This document shows positions 15,566 through 24,395 of a stretch of 64,000 bases of DNA, in pieces; within the stretch, counting starts at the first letter, position 1; each line of letters opens with the position of its first letter. The DNA comes from Ruminococcaceae bacterium YRB3002 (GTDB lineage Bacteria; Bacillota; Clostridia; Saccharofermentanales; Saccharofermentanaceae), in assembly GCA_900099715.1 (NCBI GenBank), contig FMTG01000004.1, positions 1 through 64,000 of the forward strand, written 5' to 3'. The notes beneath the pieces were generated by a model. The model was not told the DNA's origin. It did not search any database and saw only the letters and a program-made list of their open reading frames with translations. The position numbers and the translations under genes were made by a program.

Positions 15566-17404
15566 CTATTTCTTATAAAACTTAAATAAATGATTCAATA
15601 ATCCTTCGTTTTGACCATTACCTCCAAGTATCAACTCACGGTTGCTTTTACACTCCATATAATCAATATGCTCGCGACCATGTGCTGACTTGTTTCGAAG
15701 GGCGGCTGCAGTAAAGAATATTTCTTTCATTCGTCCCATTTTAGTATAAAAACCTTGCAAAGAGTACAAATCATCTGCTCCCTCATAATTCATTTTCTTA
15801 GCAAAAAAATCTGCAAATCCTCTCGTTTCTTTGTTAAATACTTTCTTCAATAAATGCGCGCATGTTCCCAACATGCAATTATCAACTATATTTCCTTTAT
15901 CTAAATAGAAACGTTTTGAATCGGTTGGCAAATAATAACTAGTTTCATTATCAAAATCCGATTTAACGTACAGATTAACAAATGGCTTTTCGTTAATTAT
16001 TATTCCTTTTAGATTGGAAGAATAATCATTCCATATCAAAACATTGAATAAAGACTCAACAGCTTGAAAATACAACAATGAGATTCCACTATACTCGAAA
16101 TCATTATCAGAAAGATCCGAAAAATCCAAAAATAGGCATTCAGCTGTAATCAGTATTTTCAGTGAATCAACCGGAACTAATGAATAATTTTCACCAAGAA
16201 TCTGTTTAATGTAATCGTTGGCCTTTTGATATTTTACGCTCTTATCATCACTACGCTCAATTAGAAGTTTATTCGTTATTTGATAGTTCTGCTCAATGAT
16301 TCCAATAATATGGTCACTAATACCTTCTCCTACAGATTCATTAACTTTATCCCTTAAGGAAGATAGTTTCAAAAGAGCATCATGAATACGTTTTTCATCT
16401 ATTAATTTGCAAATAGCTTTGAAAGAACTATTAATAAGGTTAATTGTTTTTTCTGTCTGTTCTTTTTCGTTTTGATTCTTTTCTTTTTCAATCAGCAAAA
16501 AATCAATGTCTACCAAATTACGATATTCTTCCAAATCTATTGCACCAAGATCCAGATTTCTACATAAAGCCCGATCAATATGCTTACGAATAGCTTTCAT
16601 TTTTTGCTCGTAGATTTTCAACTTATTATGAACGGATTTATCAAGTGATTCTGTACTGTTTATGATTCCTAATACATATTCAAACAGATAGATTACATTA
16701 ATAGAACAAACAAAATATCTTGCTTCTATGTAGTGTTCATCCACACGCTCACTTTTTTTCTGAAAATCATTTGATGCTTTACTAAGGGCGTCAATATCCA
16801 CTTCCATTTGCAAATCTTCTTCTTGTTCTTCATCAAAAGCAGAATTGAATAATCCCGAAACTTTTTGCCTAAATGTGGAAAACAAATCCTCTATCACGCT
16901 TTGTTTTTCCTCGTAAACAGATAGTGAATGCTTTTTCACTCTTTCATTATCGAAAGGTCTGAATTCAAATCTCTCAATATCATACTTATATTCATCAAAC
17001 TGCGTAATAAAATATGTGTATATAAGATCTATATAATACTCACAGCTTTCAATTTTGGATTCATCAACAGTTAGCCTTGCAAAAATAGAGTGATCGTTAT
17101 TCTGCGTATTCATTGGTGAGTAAACCTTATATGACAACTCACCATTAATGACAATATCGTCTCCTATGTAATTTACTAGAAACGAATTCTTATTAATTGC
17201 TTCAACTACATTTTTATCGGATTTCAAATCGTAGGCATGTTTCAGAACCATTGCAGCATCAAAAAAATCAATATCTTCAATACCAGAAACAACGCCATAC
17301 AAGGGGATCTTGTCAATTGGGTATTCTTCAACGGGGTATAATTGTGTCTTTGGTAATTGTCCCGAAACCATTTGATAATGTAAATAAGCCGATTCGTTAT
17401 TCAT
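15566..17404 (-). CDS. Large HEPN-type cargo protein, possible defence effector
   Basis: 612 residues with no full-length family that I recognise. The N-terminal 180 residues look globular, the middle (about 190-400) is rich in charged helices, and the C-terminal region ends in a helical domain with AAALRNKSAHG, where R570-N-x3-H575 fits the RNxxxH catalytic motif of HEPN ribonucleases. HEPN domains are frequent in abortive-infection and toxin proteins. The frame opens at a TTG (17416) but AGGGAA about 13 bases before ATG 17404 favours the latter. It sits between the relaxase and primase operons, a typical cargo slot. Nuclease activity is inference. Confidence 0.7.
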   Translation of the reverse strand: MNNESAYLHYQMVSGQLPKTQLYPVEEYPIDKIPLYGVVSGIEDIDFFDAAMVLKHAYDLKSDKNVVEAINKNSFLVNYIGDDIVINGELSYKVYSPMNTQNNDHSIFARLTVDESKIESCEYYIDLIYTYFITQFDEYKYDIERFEFRPFDNERVKKHSLSVYEEKQSVIEDLFSTFRQKVSGLFNSAFDEEQEEDLQMEVDIDALSKASNDFQKKSERVDEHYIEARYFVCSINVIYLFEYVLGIINSTESLDKSVHNKLKIYEQKMKAIRKHIDRALCRNLDLGAIDLEEYRNLVDIDFLLIEKEKNQNEKEQTEKTINLINSSFKAICKLIDEKRIHDALLKLSSLRDKVNESVGEGISDHIIGIIEQNYQITNKLLIERSDDKSVKYQKANDYIKQILGENYSLVPVDSLKILITAECLFLDFSDLSDNDFEYSGISLLYFQAVESLFNVLIWNDYSSNLKGIIINEKPFVNLYVKSDFDNETSYYLPTDSKRFYLDKGNIVDNCMLGTCAHLLKKVFNKETRGFADFFAKKMNYEGADDLYSLQGFYTKMGRMKEIFFTAAALRNKSAHGREHIDYMECKSNRELILGGNGQNEGLLNHLFKFYKK

Positions 17405-17470
17405 TAGAGTAACCAAGTTCCCTACCGTTTTAAAGATATGTCTAAATATTGTAATTCATATTTTACCACA

Positions 17471-18745
17471 CTAACCGTGCTTCAACCCATGTGCTTCATC
17501 CTTATCCAGTATCTTTCTTCTCAACTTAATATCCATCTTTGACATGTGATCAGGATTATCTTTGAACTTATCTCTAAAAACCTTACTCACGCTGTTGAGC
17601 AGACCTGTTACTAACTTCGTCACATAAATAGGATCGCTCTTCGATGGAACACGAATGAGTTCTTTTCTGTACGCAGTTTCCTTATCACTATGCAAGTCTT
17701 TTCGTGAGATATCTTCACTTAAGTCGATTCCGATAATGTCCTCATCCTCGTCAGGAAACATATTATTGATATCTAATCCTTGAATGTTCCCTAATTCATC
17801 TGCTGCTTGGACCACGGCATTGCGGATACTCTTGAAGTCCGTGTTTTCGGACAGAGATATGCGGGTGGGCATATCGGATTTATAGATTTGATATATCCCC
17901 TCCTGCTTCTCATACCAGAGATCATAGAGTTCCTTTACCGCCGGTATCTTCTCAATCTCATCGACTATTTGCTTTACGAGGACCTTGTCATCTTTCTTAA
18001 GATAGCCATATACTTTCTTGCCCTTGTGAGTCTTGAGCCGTTCAGACAAATCTATCATAAGTGCTTTCAACATGAGGTTATCTTCATGACTATTACTGAT
18101 CCTACTTATGATGTCCTCAATTTCATCTTTTCCAACCTGCCGGAGTTTGTCACGTTGAGCAGTCTTATCATTTTGAAGATTGAACATCTCCTCGCTAAAG
18201 ATCGCATGGGCGAACATGCTCTTGATGTTCTCGATGCCTTCCTCGTTGATGAACCCTTTATTCTCCCGGTCATAGATGATCAGATGAATATGCGGATGAT
18301 AAGACTCATTATGAAATGCCCCATACCAAGCTAATGTTTCAGGTCGTATTCGGAAGTTCTTTGCAATCTCATCACGATGAGCTCGCACGATGTTTCTCCA
18401 TCGTTCTCCTGTCTCGAAGCCAAGCATCTCGGCATCTTCTCTCCTTATGGACACTATTGCTGTCCATATTGTTCCCTCAAAACTATTGAGGTCATCCGAT
18501 ACCTTCTTCAGATCCACCTCAACACCAGCATCGGTGAAAAGACCGTGTTTACCGATCCTCTCCGCTCTTGGTCTTGTCGCAATATAGTCTGCATATGTCT
18601 GTCCTTGTTGGCGTGGCTCACTAAACTTAGCTGAATCATCAATCTTATCAACACCTTCACGCGTCGCAATGTAGTTCGCATATCTTCCAGGAGTTCTCTT
18701 GCCGTTCGGCTTCATGTATTTGATCTTTACAATTACTTTTGCCAA
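17471..18745 (-). CDS. MobP-type relaxase
   Basis: 424 residues, the DNA-nicking transesterase of conjugation. The N-terminus has RYANYIATREGV with the tyrosine candidates of MobP3-like relaxases, and the metal-binding three-histidine motif is FHNESYHPHIHLIIYD (H150, H152, H154). A repeated (N/D)YIATR occurs at residues 24-29 and 54-58. The C-terminal half is helical and may contact other relaxosome parts. It starts four bases after the stop of the accessory gene upstream, and the probable oriT lies about 600 bases upstream of its start, the usual order. It should nick at the TATCCTGC site near 19349. Confidence 0.9.
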   Translation of the reverse strand: MAKVIVKIKYMKPNGKRTPGRYANYIATREGVDKIDDSAKFSEPRQQGQTYADYIATRPRAERIGKHGLFTDAGVEVDLKKVSDDLNSFEGTIWTAIVSIRREDAEMLGFETGERWRNIVRAHRDEIAKNFRIRPETLAWYGAFHNESYHPHIHLIIYDRENKGFINEEGIENIKSMFAHAIFSEEMFNLQNDKTAQRDKLRQVGKDEIEDIISRISNSHEDNLMLKALMIDLSERLKTHKGKKVYGYLKKDDKVLVKQIVDEIEKIPAVKELYDLWYEKQEGIYQIYKSDMPTRISLSENTDFKSIRNAVVQAADELGNIQGLDINNMFPDEDEDIIGIDLSEDISRKDLHSDKETAYRKELIRVPSKSDPIYVTKLVTGLLNSVSKVFRDKFKDNPDHMSKMDIKLRRKILDKDEAHGLKHG

Positions 18746-18748
18746 CGA

Positions 18749-19150
18749 TTATCCCCCCTTCTGCCAGCGAACTGCATCATTCATGTTGAAATCACCATTA
18801 GTCCTGCGTACTGCCTTCTCGCATTCATGCCTGATTGAATTGATCTGTTCTTCATCAATATTGAGACTGGCTGCGAACAGGTTGTTCATGACTGCCATCT
18901 CCACAGCCAGCTTGAAGAGAATCCTAGTGATCCGAGTTGTGCTTTCATCGGAGACTGCCTTAAGTGATGACATTATCGTTGGGGAGAGATAATCAGCCAT
19001 GCGATTGCTCCTTACGTATCCCATATAGTATTCAAGGGCCCTTTCCGTAAACTCTGACAAACACCTGCATTGATCAATTGGAAAAGTATCCCTTGCATCG
19101 TTTAATATATCGGAACGAATCTTAAGTCCTACTTTAGATTTGTCGCTCAT
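18749..19150 (-). CDS. Relaxosome accessory protein, probable
   Basis: 133 residues if it starts at the ATG at 19150 (MSDKSKVGLKIRSDIL). The frame stays open to 19252, but that part runs through the oriT-like region and looks non-protein. The N-terminus resembles a ribbon-helix-helix DNA-binding segment (VGLKIRSDILNDA), followed by helices. No clear family. Its position between oriT and relaxase, four bases from the relaxase start, points to a MobC-like helper that binds oriT. The Shine-Dalgarno is weak. Confidence 0.7.
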   Translation of the reverse strand: MSDKSKVGLKIRSDILNDARDTFPIDQCRCLSEFTERALEYYMGYVRSNRMADYLSPTIMSSLKAVSDESTTRITRILFKLAVEMAVMNNLFAASLNIDEEQINSIRHECEKAVRRTNGDFNMNDAVRWQKGG

Positions 19151-19170
19151 TTCCAGTTTGGCAATTTGGG

Positions 19171-19400
19171 GTCGACCGAATGAGGTCCATAATACGGGTT
19201 TTGAAGGGCTCTGTCGACCATACCAGAAATACATACAAATACAGTCGAACAAAGATTTGTAACATTGTTACGTTCCCTAAATCCCATACAATCGGCTCTG
19301 CTGAGTGTTGTAAAGTGACGGAACTGCCTTGGCAGTCGACCGTCCTTTATCCTGCTTAAAAATCGGAGCAGATTCTGGCCCTGTTTCGTTCTCAGATTGC
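19171..19400 (-). other. Probable origin of transfer (oriT)
   Basis: A 260-base gene-free interval upstream of the relaxosome genes. It holds a perfect inverted repeat ACTGCC-TT-GGCAGT (19323-19336) followed 12 bases later by ATCCTGC (19349-19355), matching the IncP-type nic core TATCCTG|C, so cleavage would be after 19354. There is a second repeat GTAAC-ATT-GTTAC (19258-19270), and GTCGACC occurs three times (19171, 19213, 19335). The order inverted repeat then nic is as in RP4 oriT. The assignment is inference from motif and context. A short frame preceded by GGAGG (19403 and down) crosses it but does not look like protein. Confidence 0.65.
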
Positions 19401-19412
19401 CCATTCCTCCTT

Positions 19413-19601
19413 TCATTTTCCTTCATTTTCGATGTACTCAGCAAGAAAATCCTTTACGTTGCTGGGCACATTCTTGTTGTAAAGCGACTCGATTTGATGC
19501 AAGATCTCGACCTCAAGACTAGTGTTTTTATGCCCGAGATATATCTTCAGAGCGTCAACTTTGATCGGATCTGCATCCACTTCAATTCTTATACTGGCCA
19601 T
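19413..19601 (-). CDS. DUF6103-family small protein
   Basis: 62 residues: MASIRIEVDADPIKVDALKI, then YLGHKNTSLEVEI and LYNKNVPSNVKDFLAEYIE, which is the pattern of the DUF6103 proteins found next to relaxase genes in Clostridia elements. GGAGG stands before the ATG. Likely a DNA-binding or regulatory helper; function not established. Confidence 0.8.
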   Translation of the reverse strand: MASIRIEVDADPIKVDALKIYLGHKNTSLEVEILHQIESLYNKNVPSNVKDFLAEYIENEGK

Positions 19602-19622
19602 TTGAATGCCTCCTTTCAGTGT

Positions 19623-19841
19623 TTATCCGCCTTCTTCAATGCGGAGCTTAACAAATAAAATGTTCTTCTTTGGGATCAATAAATCTTCTCCGTCACCATT
19701 TCTTATGGTTACAATTTCATCATTTGCAGCATTCTCCATGCACTTTTCGATGATACCTCTGTCATAAAAGTTATATGGTTTAATGAAAGAAATAACCGAT
19801 CCGTCTCTCAAATAAATAGTAAAGAATTGTGTAAAGCCCAT
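19623..19841 (-). CDS. Small ICE protein of unknown function
   Basis: 72 residues, mostly predicted beta strand (FFTIYLRDGSVISFIKPYNF, EIVTIRNGDGEDLLIPKKNILFVKL), with no signal or membrane helix. GGAGGTG precedes the ATG and the DUF6103 gene follows 21 bases later, so it is probably real and co-transcribed. Family not recognised. Confidence 0.65.
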   Translation of the reverse strand: MGFTQFFTIYLRDGSVISFIKPYNFYDRGIIEKCMENAANDEIVTIRNGDGEDLLIPKKNILFVKLRIEEGG

Positions 19842-19867
19842 CTTTTATCACCTCCTTTGGGCAAAAG

Positions 19868-19903
19868 AAAACCCGGATAATGAATGATACGAATCCGGGT
19901 TTC
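19868..19903 (-). terminator. Terminator after the TPR lipoprotein gene
   Basis: AAACCCGGAT and ATCCGGGTTT pair across a 14-base loop. On the minus strand TTTTCTTTT follows the second arm. Only about 30 bases separate it from the next start codon at 19841. Confidence 0.8.
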
Positions 19904-19930
19904 TATAAATATTATGACCTTAATGCTTTG

Positions 19931-20827
19931 CTATGCATCTGCATTGGGCTGCTTCGTTTCAGCTGCTTTCCAGTCAAACAAAGCCATATTAATCATTTCA
20001 ATATCGAAACTATCATCAGGGGAATAACAGCTTTCTATTGTTACATCAGGAGCATAGTTATGCTCATATGAGCTAGTAATCTTGCCAGACTCAATATGGT
20101 AAAACGAAGCTCTCGTTGTATCTTCCTTTATGTTTTTAAGCCATATTATATAGCCATCATAATCTTTTGTAGGGGATAATTTCTTCAAATCTGAACGGAG
20201 CACCCCGGTAATTTCGTATTTATATTCTTCATCCAACCCATTATAAAACCCTGCATAGGAATCATATTCCCTCGTTTCATTAACAGATATGTTTATTGAA
20301 TATGGGTTTTTTGTACAAAAATCTACGAATTCCTTATCCTTATCGTTCAAGAGATCATAAGGGTTTATATAGGTTGCAGCTAATTCTGCCGTAATAATGT
20401 CTTTATGGTATAGTTCTGAAACTTTTTCAGTCAAAAAAGCATCGGAATTAAGAGATGAACCCAACCCAGATAGCAATGAGAAGGAATTCTCATAATTACC
20501 AGCATCGAGGTAAGCCTGAGCGATATTATATGTTTCTTGGTCCACTGAACCAGAAACACCCGAAGATCTATACTGCTCTAATGCATTCATAGCAGAATCA
20601 AGATCATTGTTGCGTATGCAAGTTTCAATAATCAAGTTATATGCTTCTGCTACTTTGTCGCTTGAATTCTCTGTTCCCTCAAGCTCCTTAATCTTAACAA
20701 TTGCCTCCTGATACTGACCATTATTGATGTAGTTTACTGCTTCATTGTATACTTTCTGACTAGCGCTACACGCAGCAATAATGATTCCTGTTACCAAAAC
20801 TGTTAATACAACTCCTACGCGTTTCAT
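19931..20827 (-). CDS. TPR-like lipoprotein
   Basis: 298 residues. A lipoprotein signal peptide (MKRVGVVLTVLVTGIIIAAC, lipobox IIAAC) is followed by about 130 residues of TPR-like helical repeats (YNEAVNYINNGQYQEAIVKI, AYLDAGNYENSFSLL), then a C-terminal domain of unknown fold. It should sit on the outer face of the membrane. It lies inside the conjugation gene series with a terminator behind it, so it could be part of the mating machinery or cargo. No specific family. Confidence 0.75.
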   Translation of the reverse strand: MKRVGVVLTVLVTGIIIAACSASQKVYNEAVNYINNGQYQEAIVKIKELEGTENSSDKVAEAYNLIIETCIRNNDLDSAMNALEQYRSSGVSGSVDQETYNIAQAYLDAGNYENSFSLLSGLGSSLNSDAFLTEKVSELYHKDIITAELAATYINPYDLLNDKDKEFVDFCTKNPYSINISVNETREYDSYAGFYNGLDEEYKYEITGVLRSDLKKLSPTKDYDGYIIWLKNIKEDTTRASFYHIESGKITSSYEHNYAPDVTIESCYSPDDSFDIEMINMALFDWKAAETKQPNADA

Positions 20828-20851
20828 ATACTTGCTTTCCTCCTGTTAGTA

Positions 20852-21340
20852 TTACTGATTTGATAATGGTTTGAATGGTGACTTATTTATTGGTTTGAAT
20901 GGTGCTTGTTCATCCAACACATCATCGAGATCCTTGAAGTCATCAACAATATCACTCATGTTGTCTTGAGAAGGAACATGGCTGCCAGATTCTGTAGAGT
21001 TATTCCTATTTAGAGAATATGAATTGGGGATCTTAGCTTTGATATCCGTTAGCAATTGAACGGTTCTTTCTGCATTGATCAGCCTCTCCCCTAAAGACCC
21101 CAGTATCATCTCAAAAAAACACGAAATCCTATAAAGCACAAAAACAATGATCACCCACAGAATCAATAATACCAGTAAGTTTTCAGGTTGATTCAGTATA
21201 GTTTGCAAATTGAATAATGCAAGAAAAAGACCAATTATTATTCCTAGAATAATAGCATCTCGTTTAAGGTTGGCACCATATTCAATCAGCTCTTGTCCCC
21301 TGTTTCGGTTAGTATTTGTATCTGTTCTTTTTGCACTCAT
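20852..21340 (-). CDS. Two-helix membrane protein with PFKP tail
   Basis: 162 residues. Two membrane helices (around residues 30-50 and 55-75; AIILGIIIGLFLALFN and LLVLLILWVIIVFVLY) are followed by a soluble acidic tail that ends in a duplicated PFKPINK/PFKPLSNQ. ATG 21340 is preferred over the open frame to 21376 because GGGGTG lies just before it. Family unknown; located between the NlpC/P60 hydrolase and the lipoprotein, so possibly a structural part of the secretion system. Confidence 0.65.
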   Translation of the reverse strand: MSAKRTDTNTNRNRGQELIEYGANLKRDAIILGIIIGLFLALFNLQTILNQPENLLVLLILWVIIVFVLYRISCFFEMILGSLGERLINAERTVQLLTDIKAKIPNSYSLNRNNSTESGSHVPSQDNMSDIVDDFKDLDDVLDEQAPFKPINKSPFKPLSNQ

Positions 21341-21406
21341 ATAACACCCCAATACAATCTGGATATAATGAATCATTAATTCACTTGCTGTTAAGCAATG
21401 AATTAT

Positions 21407-21435
21407 CTGATATTCGTAGGATATCAGGCGTTTTT
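21407..21435 (+). terminator. Plus-strand hairpin with T-run in a minus-strand region
   Basis: CTGATAT and ATATCAG around seven bases, then GCGTTTTT on the plus strand. No plus-strand gene precedes it, so it could end an antisense transcript or be chance. A second small hairpin, CTGTC-AGAA-GACAG, follows at 21459-21472. Confidence 0.4.
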
Positions 21436-21487
21436 ACAGATTCTTTACATTCCGTTAGCTGTCAGAAGACAGTAGCAACAAAGGTTT

Positions 21488-22501
21488 TCACTCATCCAAA
21501 TATGTTACTCCCGGGATCTTGAACCAATGTGTAAATCCTCTAAGACCTGTCTTAACAACACCACGTTTTGTGCTTGATGCGTGAATTACATAACCATTGC
21601 CAATGTAGATTCCAACGTGTCCTTTATGCCATACACCAAGACCTGGAATCTCAGGTATAGTAGAAATTGGCCCTTTTGTTTTTGCACTTGAATACATATA
21701 ATTGGCCCCGCCGTCAACTGCACCGCCATATCCGTATTGGACTTCATGCTTGTTGGGGTTATACCAGAGATAACCTTTTATAAGACCAACGCAGTCAGCA
21801 CATCGCCTTCCGACCCAGTTAGAACGAATGAAATCTGCATACTTTCCAACGTGTTTCGGATCCCGATCGATAAGTGCTTCAGCATATTCTCTGGTTAAAA
21901 GCTTGCCATATGTTCCCCAGACATAACCCCAGTGACTTCTATAAGCATTCTCTGCCCAAGCTACCAGATCTCGGTTATTCTTAGTGGATGGATCATCAAA
22001 TATGCTGTTGCTTATCGTTGTCTGATGCATACCGGCAACAACTTTTATGTAATCCTCTGCATTAATATCACTTCCGAACTCTCGGTTTACACGCCGTATT
22101 AACGCCTCATCTGAACTGCTGTTCTGATAACAACTGACCAGTCGTGTTACGAAATCCTGCTCATCCTGATACTCATAAAGACCAAGCATATACAAGACTT
22201 GTGCATCCTGGAACTTATCTGCAAGATCTGCTTCTCGCATCTTATCCTCAATGTCATCAAGAGTGTTCTGCACCTTTTTCAACTTAGCAATCTCTTCAAC
22301 ACTAAGGTTTTCTTCTACCTCTTCAAGCTGCTCAGGAGTTATCTCAATATCGGCAGTAAAAACTGACAACAATGCTATTATCGGCATAAACAATCCAACT
22401 AAGACTGAAAGAATAAAGATGAGAGTCTTCTTGATCACTTTCTTATCTGAAAACACAGCAACTGCGACCTTTTTCAGTGCTGCGCCTACAGTAAAGCTCA
22501 T
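21488..22501 (-). CDS. NlpC/P60 cell-wall hydrolase of the secretion system
   Basis: 337 residues. An N-terminal membrane helix (around 25-50), an acidic coiled region, a lysozyme-like helical middle (residues about 95-180), and a C-terminal NlpC/P60 peptidase with catalytic Cys in RRCADCVGLIKGY and His in GHVGIYIGNGYVIHA. This is the VirB1-like role: local opening of peptidoglycan so the channel can be built. It overlaps the VirB4 gene by four bases (ATGA), which implies coupled synthesis. Confidence 0.88.
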   Translation of the reverse strand: MSFTVGAALKKVAVAVFSDKKVIKKTLIFILSVLVGLFMPIIALLSVFTADIEITPEQLEEVEENLSVEEIAKLKKVQNTLDDIEDKMREADLADKFQDAQVLYMLGLYEYQDEQDFVTRLVSCYQNSSSDEALIRRVNREFGSDINAEDYIKVVAGMHQTTISNSIFDDPSTKNNRDLVAWAENAYRSHWGYVWGTYGKLLTREYAEALIDRDPKHVGKYADFIRSNWVGRRCADCVGLIKGYLWYNPNKHEVQYGYGGAVDGGANYMYSSAKTKGPISTIPEIPGLGVWHKGHVGIYIGNGYVIHASSTKRGVVKTGLRGFTHWFKIPGVTYLDE

Positions 22502-24318
22502 CGTCCACCTCCGGTTCCGAACAATTCAGCCTTATAACTCGGGGCCTTTACCTGCAAAAGGTATCGCTCATTGCCACACCGATACAGACAAGATCCGCGC
22601 TCAGGATACTTAATGAGATCGTACTCAGATGGTTCAATCTGCAAGGCATCCATGAAATCCTTCGGGTTTATCTGTCCGGGATTAAAGAGAAACTGATGTG
22701 TAGGAATGCTGAACATCGGCTTTGTCATTTCCTTGATACCCGGAATGAGGAAATCCTCAATGTTCTGGGATGCCAGGATAACCGTAGATTCCTTCTTACG
22801 CACACGTTTCATTGCATTACGTATATACTCAATTGCCGTCTGATTTGTCAGAAACAGGTAGAGCTCATCAATCGAGGCTGCTGCATATCCTTCACCCAAG
22901 AGCTTGTTACTCATATAGGAAAGGATATTAAAGAGCATTGCATCCTTGAGTTTCTTGTTGGTATCCAGCAGTCCTTTCACTCCAAAAACAATGAACTTAT
23001 CGTCCGATATATTGGTATACCCATTGAAATATCTGCTCTCTGCACCTTCACACATGGAGTCCAAATTAAGACAGACTTCCTGCAGAATCTCTTCGGTATA
23101 CAAGTATTTTCGCTTATTGTCGTATGTAAAATACTCCTCAGAACAGATCTCATAGAAGTCATAGAGTGTCGGATAATCCGTCGGTCTCAGTGTTGAGAAG
23201 TCGGTCAGGTCAGTGATTCCAAATCTCGCATACAACTTGGTAAGCATAATCTCGATTGTGTTTATATGATCCTGATTGAACTCATCGTTATAAGTTTTGA
23301 AGAAGTCTTTAAGGAACGCTATATGCTGGCTGAGTTTAGTTTTCTTACGAAAGGCATCTGGTCCATCTTCATCATCACCATCAGACCAGGTCTTAGGTTC
23401 GAGCGGGTTAATGATGTAATCGCCAGAGAGAAAATCGATATAGCAACCACCGAGATTATCACAGAGATCCCTATATTCAGCCTCTGGATCAAGTACGATT
23501 ATGCTCTTTCCGGACTCTCTGATATTGGTGAGAATCAGCTTCATAAGGTATGACTTGCCCTGACCGGAGTTGCCGAGAATAAGGATATTACTTGTTGTCT
23601 TATCCTCTGCACGCCTGTCAAAATCAACGAGAATATTGGTTCCGTACTTATCTCTTCCGAGATAAAAGCCGTGCGGATCAGTCTTACCACTGAAGTTTAA
23701 TGGATAGAGATTTGCAACTGAACTTGCCGGAAGAACACGTTCAAACTGTATTCCAAACTGATTTGAGCCCGTTGGAACAACGGAAAGAAAGCCTTCTTTC
23801 TGCCGGAGTGTCAGTTTTTCTATCTCAATCTTGGAACGTGCAAGCTCCATATTGATATCGGACTGGAGCTCCTTCAAAGCATCCAGACTGTTTGCTTTCA
23901 GCTCAATGAAAACAGTACAATGCAGAAGCGGTTCCCTGTTTTTTCTCAGATTTGAGAGCAGTTCAACCACATCCTGGATGTTCTCTTCAGCCTGTACGGT
24001 ATCGTTTACATCGTTGCTTGTGGACTTCATGGTGTTCTTGCGGATCGCATTCTGAACGATTTTACGTTGCTCCAAAGGTTCCACGAGCCTATTAAAAATC
24101 CGGAGCGTTACTCCGGACTTGTCTGACAACTGAGAAAGGATAGCAAGCTCCTCTGTTGATGGCGGGTACTCTTTGATTACCCAACAACATCGATAAGAAT
24201 CCTTTACGATATAGTAGTCAGAGTAGAATTTGATCGTTGCCGGTGCTATGCAGTCGAAGTAATCCTTCGTACGGATTTCCTCAACCTGTTCCGGCGTCAT
24301 AAGTTTTGGTCTTGCCAT
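22498..24318 (-). CDS. VirB4-family conjugation ATPase
   Basis: 606 residues, the main energising ATPase of the type IV secretion system. Walker A is GNSGQGKS (249-256), Walker B lies in AAASIDELYLFL, and VILASQNIEDFL with ERGSCLYRCG are later VirB4/TraC motifs. The N-terminal domain is shorter than usual; the separate gene at 25351-25926 resembles a VirB4 N-terminal part. It acts at the inner face of the membrane. GGTG before the ATG; a terminator-like hairpin lies about 25 bases further upstream. Confidence 0.92.
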   Translation of the reverse strand: MARPKLMTPEQVEEIRTKDYFDCIAPATIKFYSDYYIVKDSYRCCWVIKEYPPSTEELAILSQLSDKSGVTLRIFNRLVEPLEQRKIVQNAIRKNTMKSTSNDVNDTVQAEENIQDVVELLSNLRKNREPLLHCTVFIELKANSLDALKELQSDINMELARSKIEIEKLTLRQKEGFLSVVPTGSNQFGIQFERVLPASSVANLYPLNFSGKTDPHGFYLGRDKYGTNILVDFDRRAEDKTTSNILILGNSGQGKSYLMKLILTNIRESGKSIIVLDPEAEYRDLCDNLGGCYIDFLSGDYIINPLEPKTWSDGDDEDGPDAFRKKTKLSQHIAFLKDFFKTYNDEFNQDHINTIEIMLTKLYARFGITDLTDFSTLRPTDYPTLYDFYEICSEEYFTYDNKRKYLYTEEILQEVCLNLDSMCEGAESRYFNGYTNISDDKFIVFGVKGLLDTNKKLKDAMLFNILSYMSNKLLGEGYAAASIDELYLFLTNQTAIEYIRNAMKRVRKKESTVILASQNIEDFLIPGIKEMTKPMFSIPTHQFLFNPGQINPKDFMDALQIEPSEYDLIKYPERGSCLYRCGNERYLLQVKAPSYKAELFGTGGGR

Positions 24319-24345
24319 TTTATCACCTCTTATCTAAACAATAAA

Positions 24346-24363
24346 CCCGGCACTAATACCGGG
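24346..24363 (-). terminator. Terminator/attenuator before VirB4
   Basis: CCCGG and CCGGG arms with an eight-base loop, followed on the minus strand by TTTATTGTTT. It lies between the zinc-ribbon protein gene and VirB4, 28 bases before the VirB4 start. Confidence 0.65.
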
Positions 24364-24395
24364 CTGTTAAACTAACTCATTAATTCAGTTATGCA

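Noticed and set aside
19147-19416. Minus-strand open frame of 89 codons across the oriT region, with GGAGG before an internal ATG
   Set aside because: The translation looks like non-coding DNA, and the interval holds the dyads and nic-like core expected of oriT. It may be an accidental frame.
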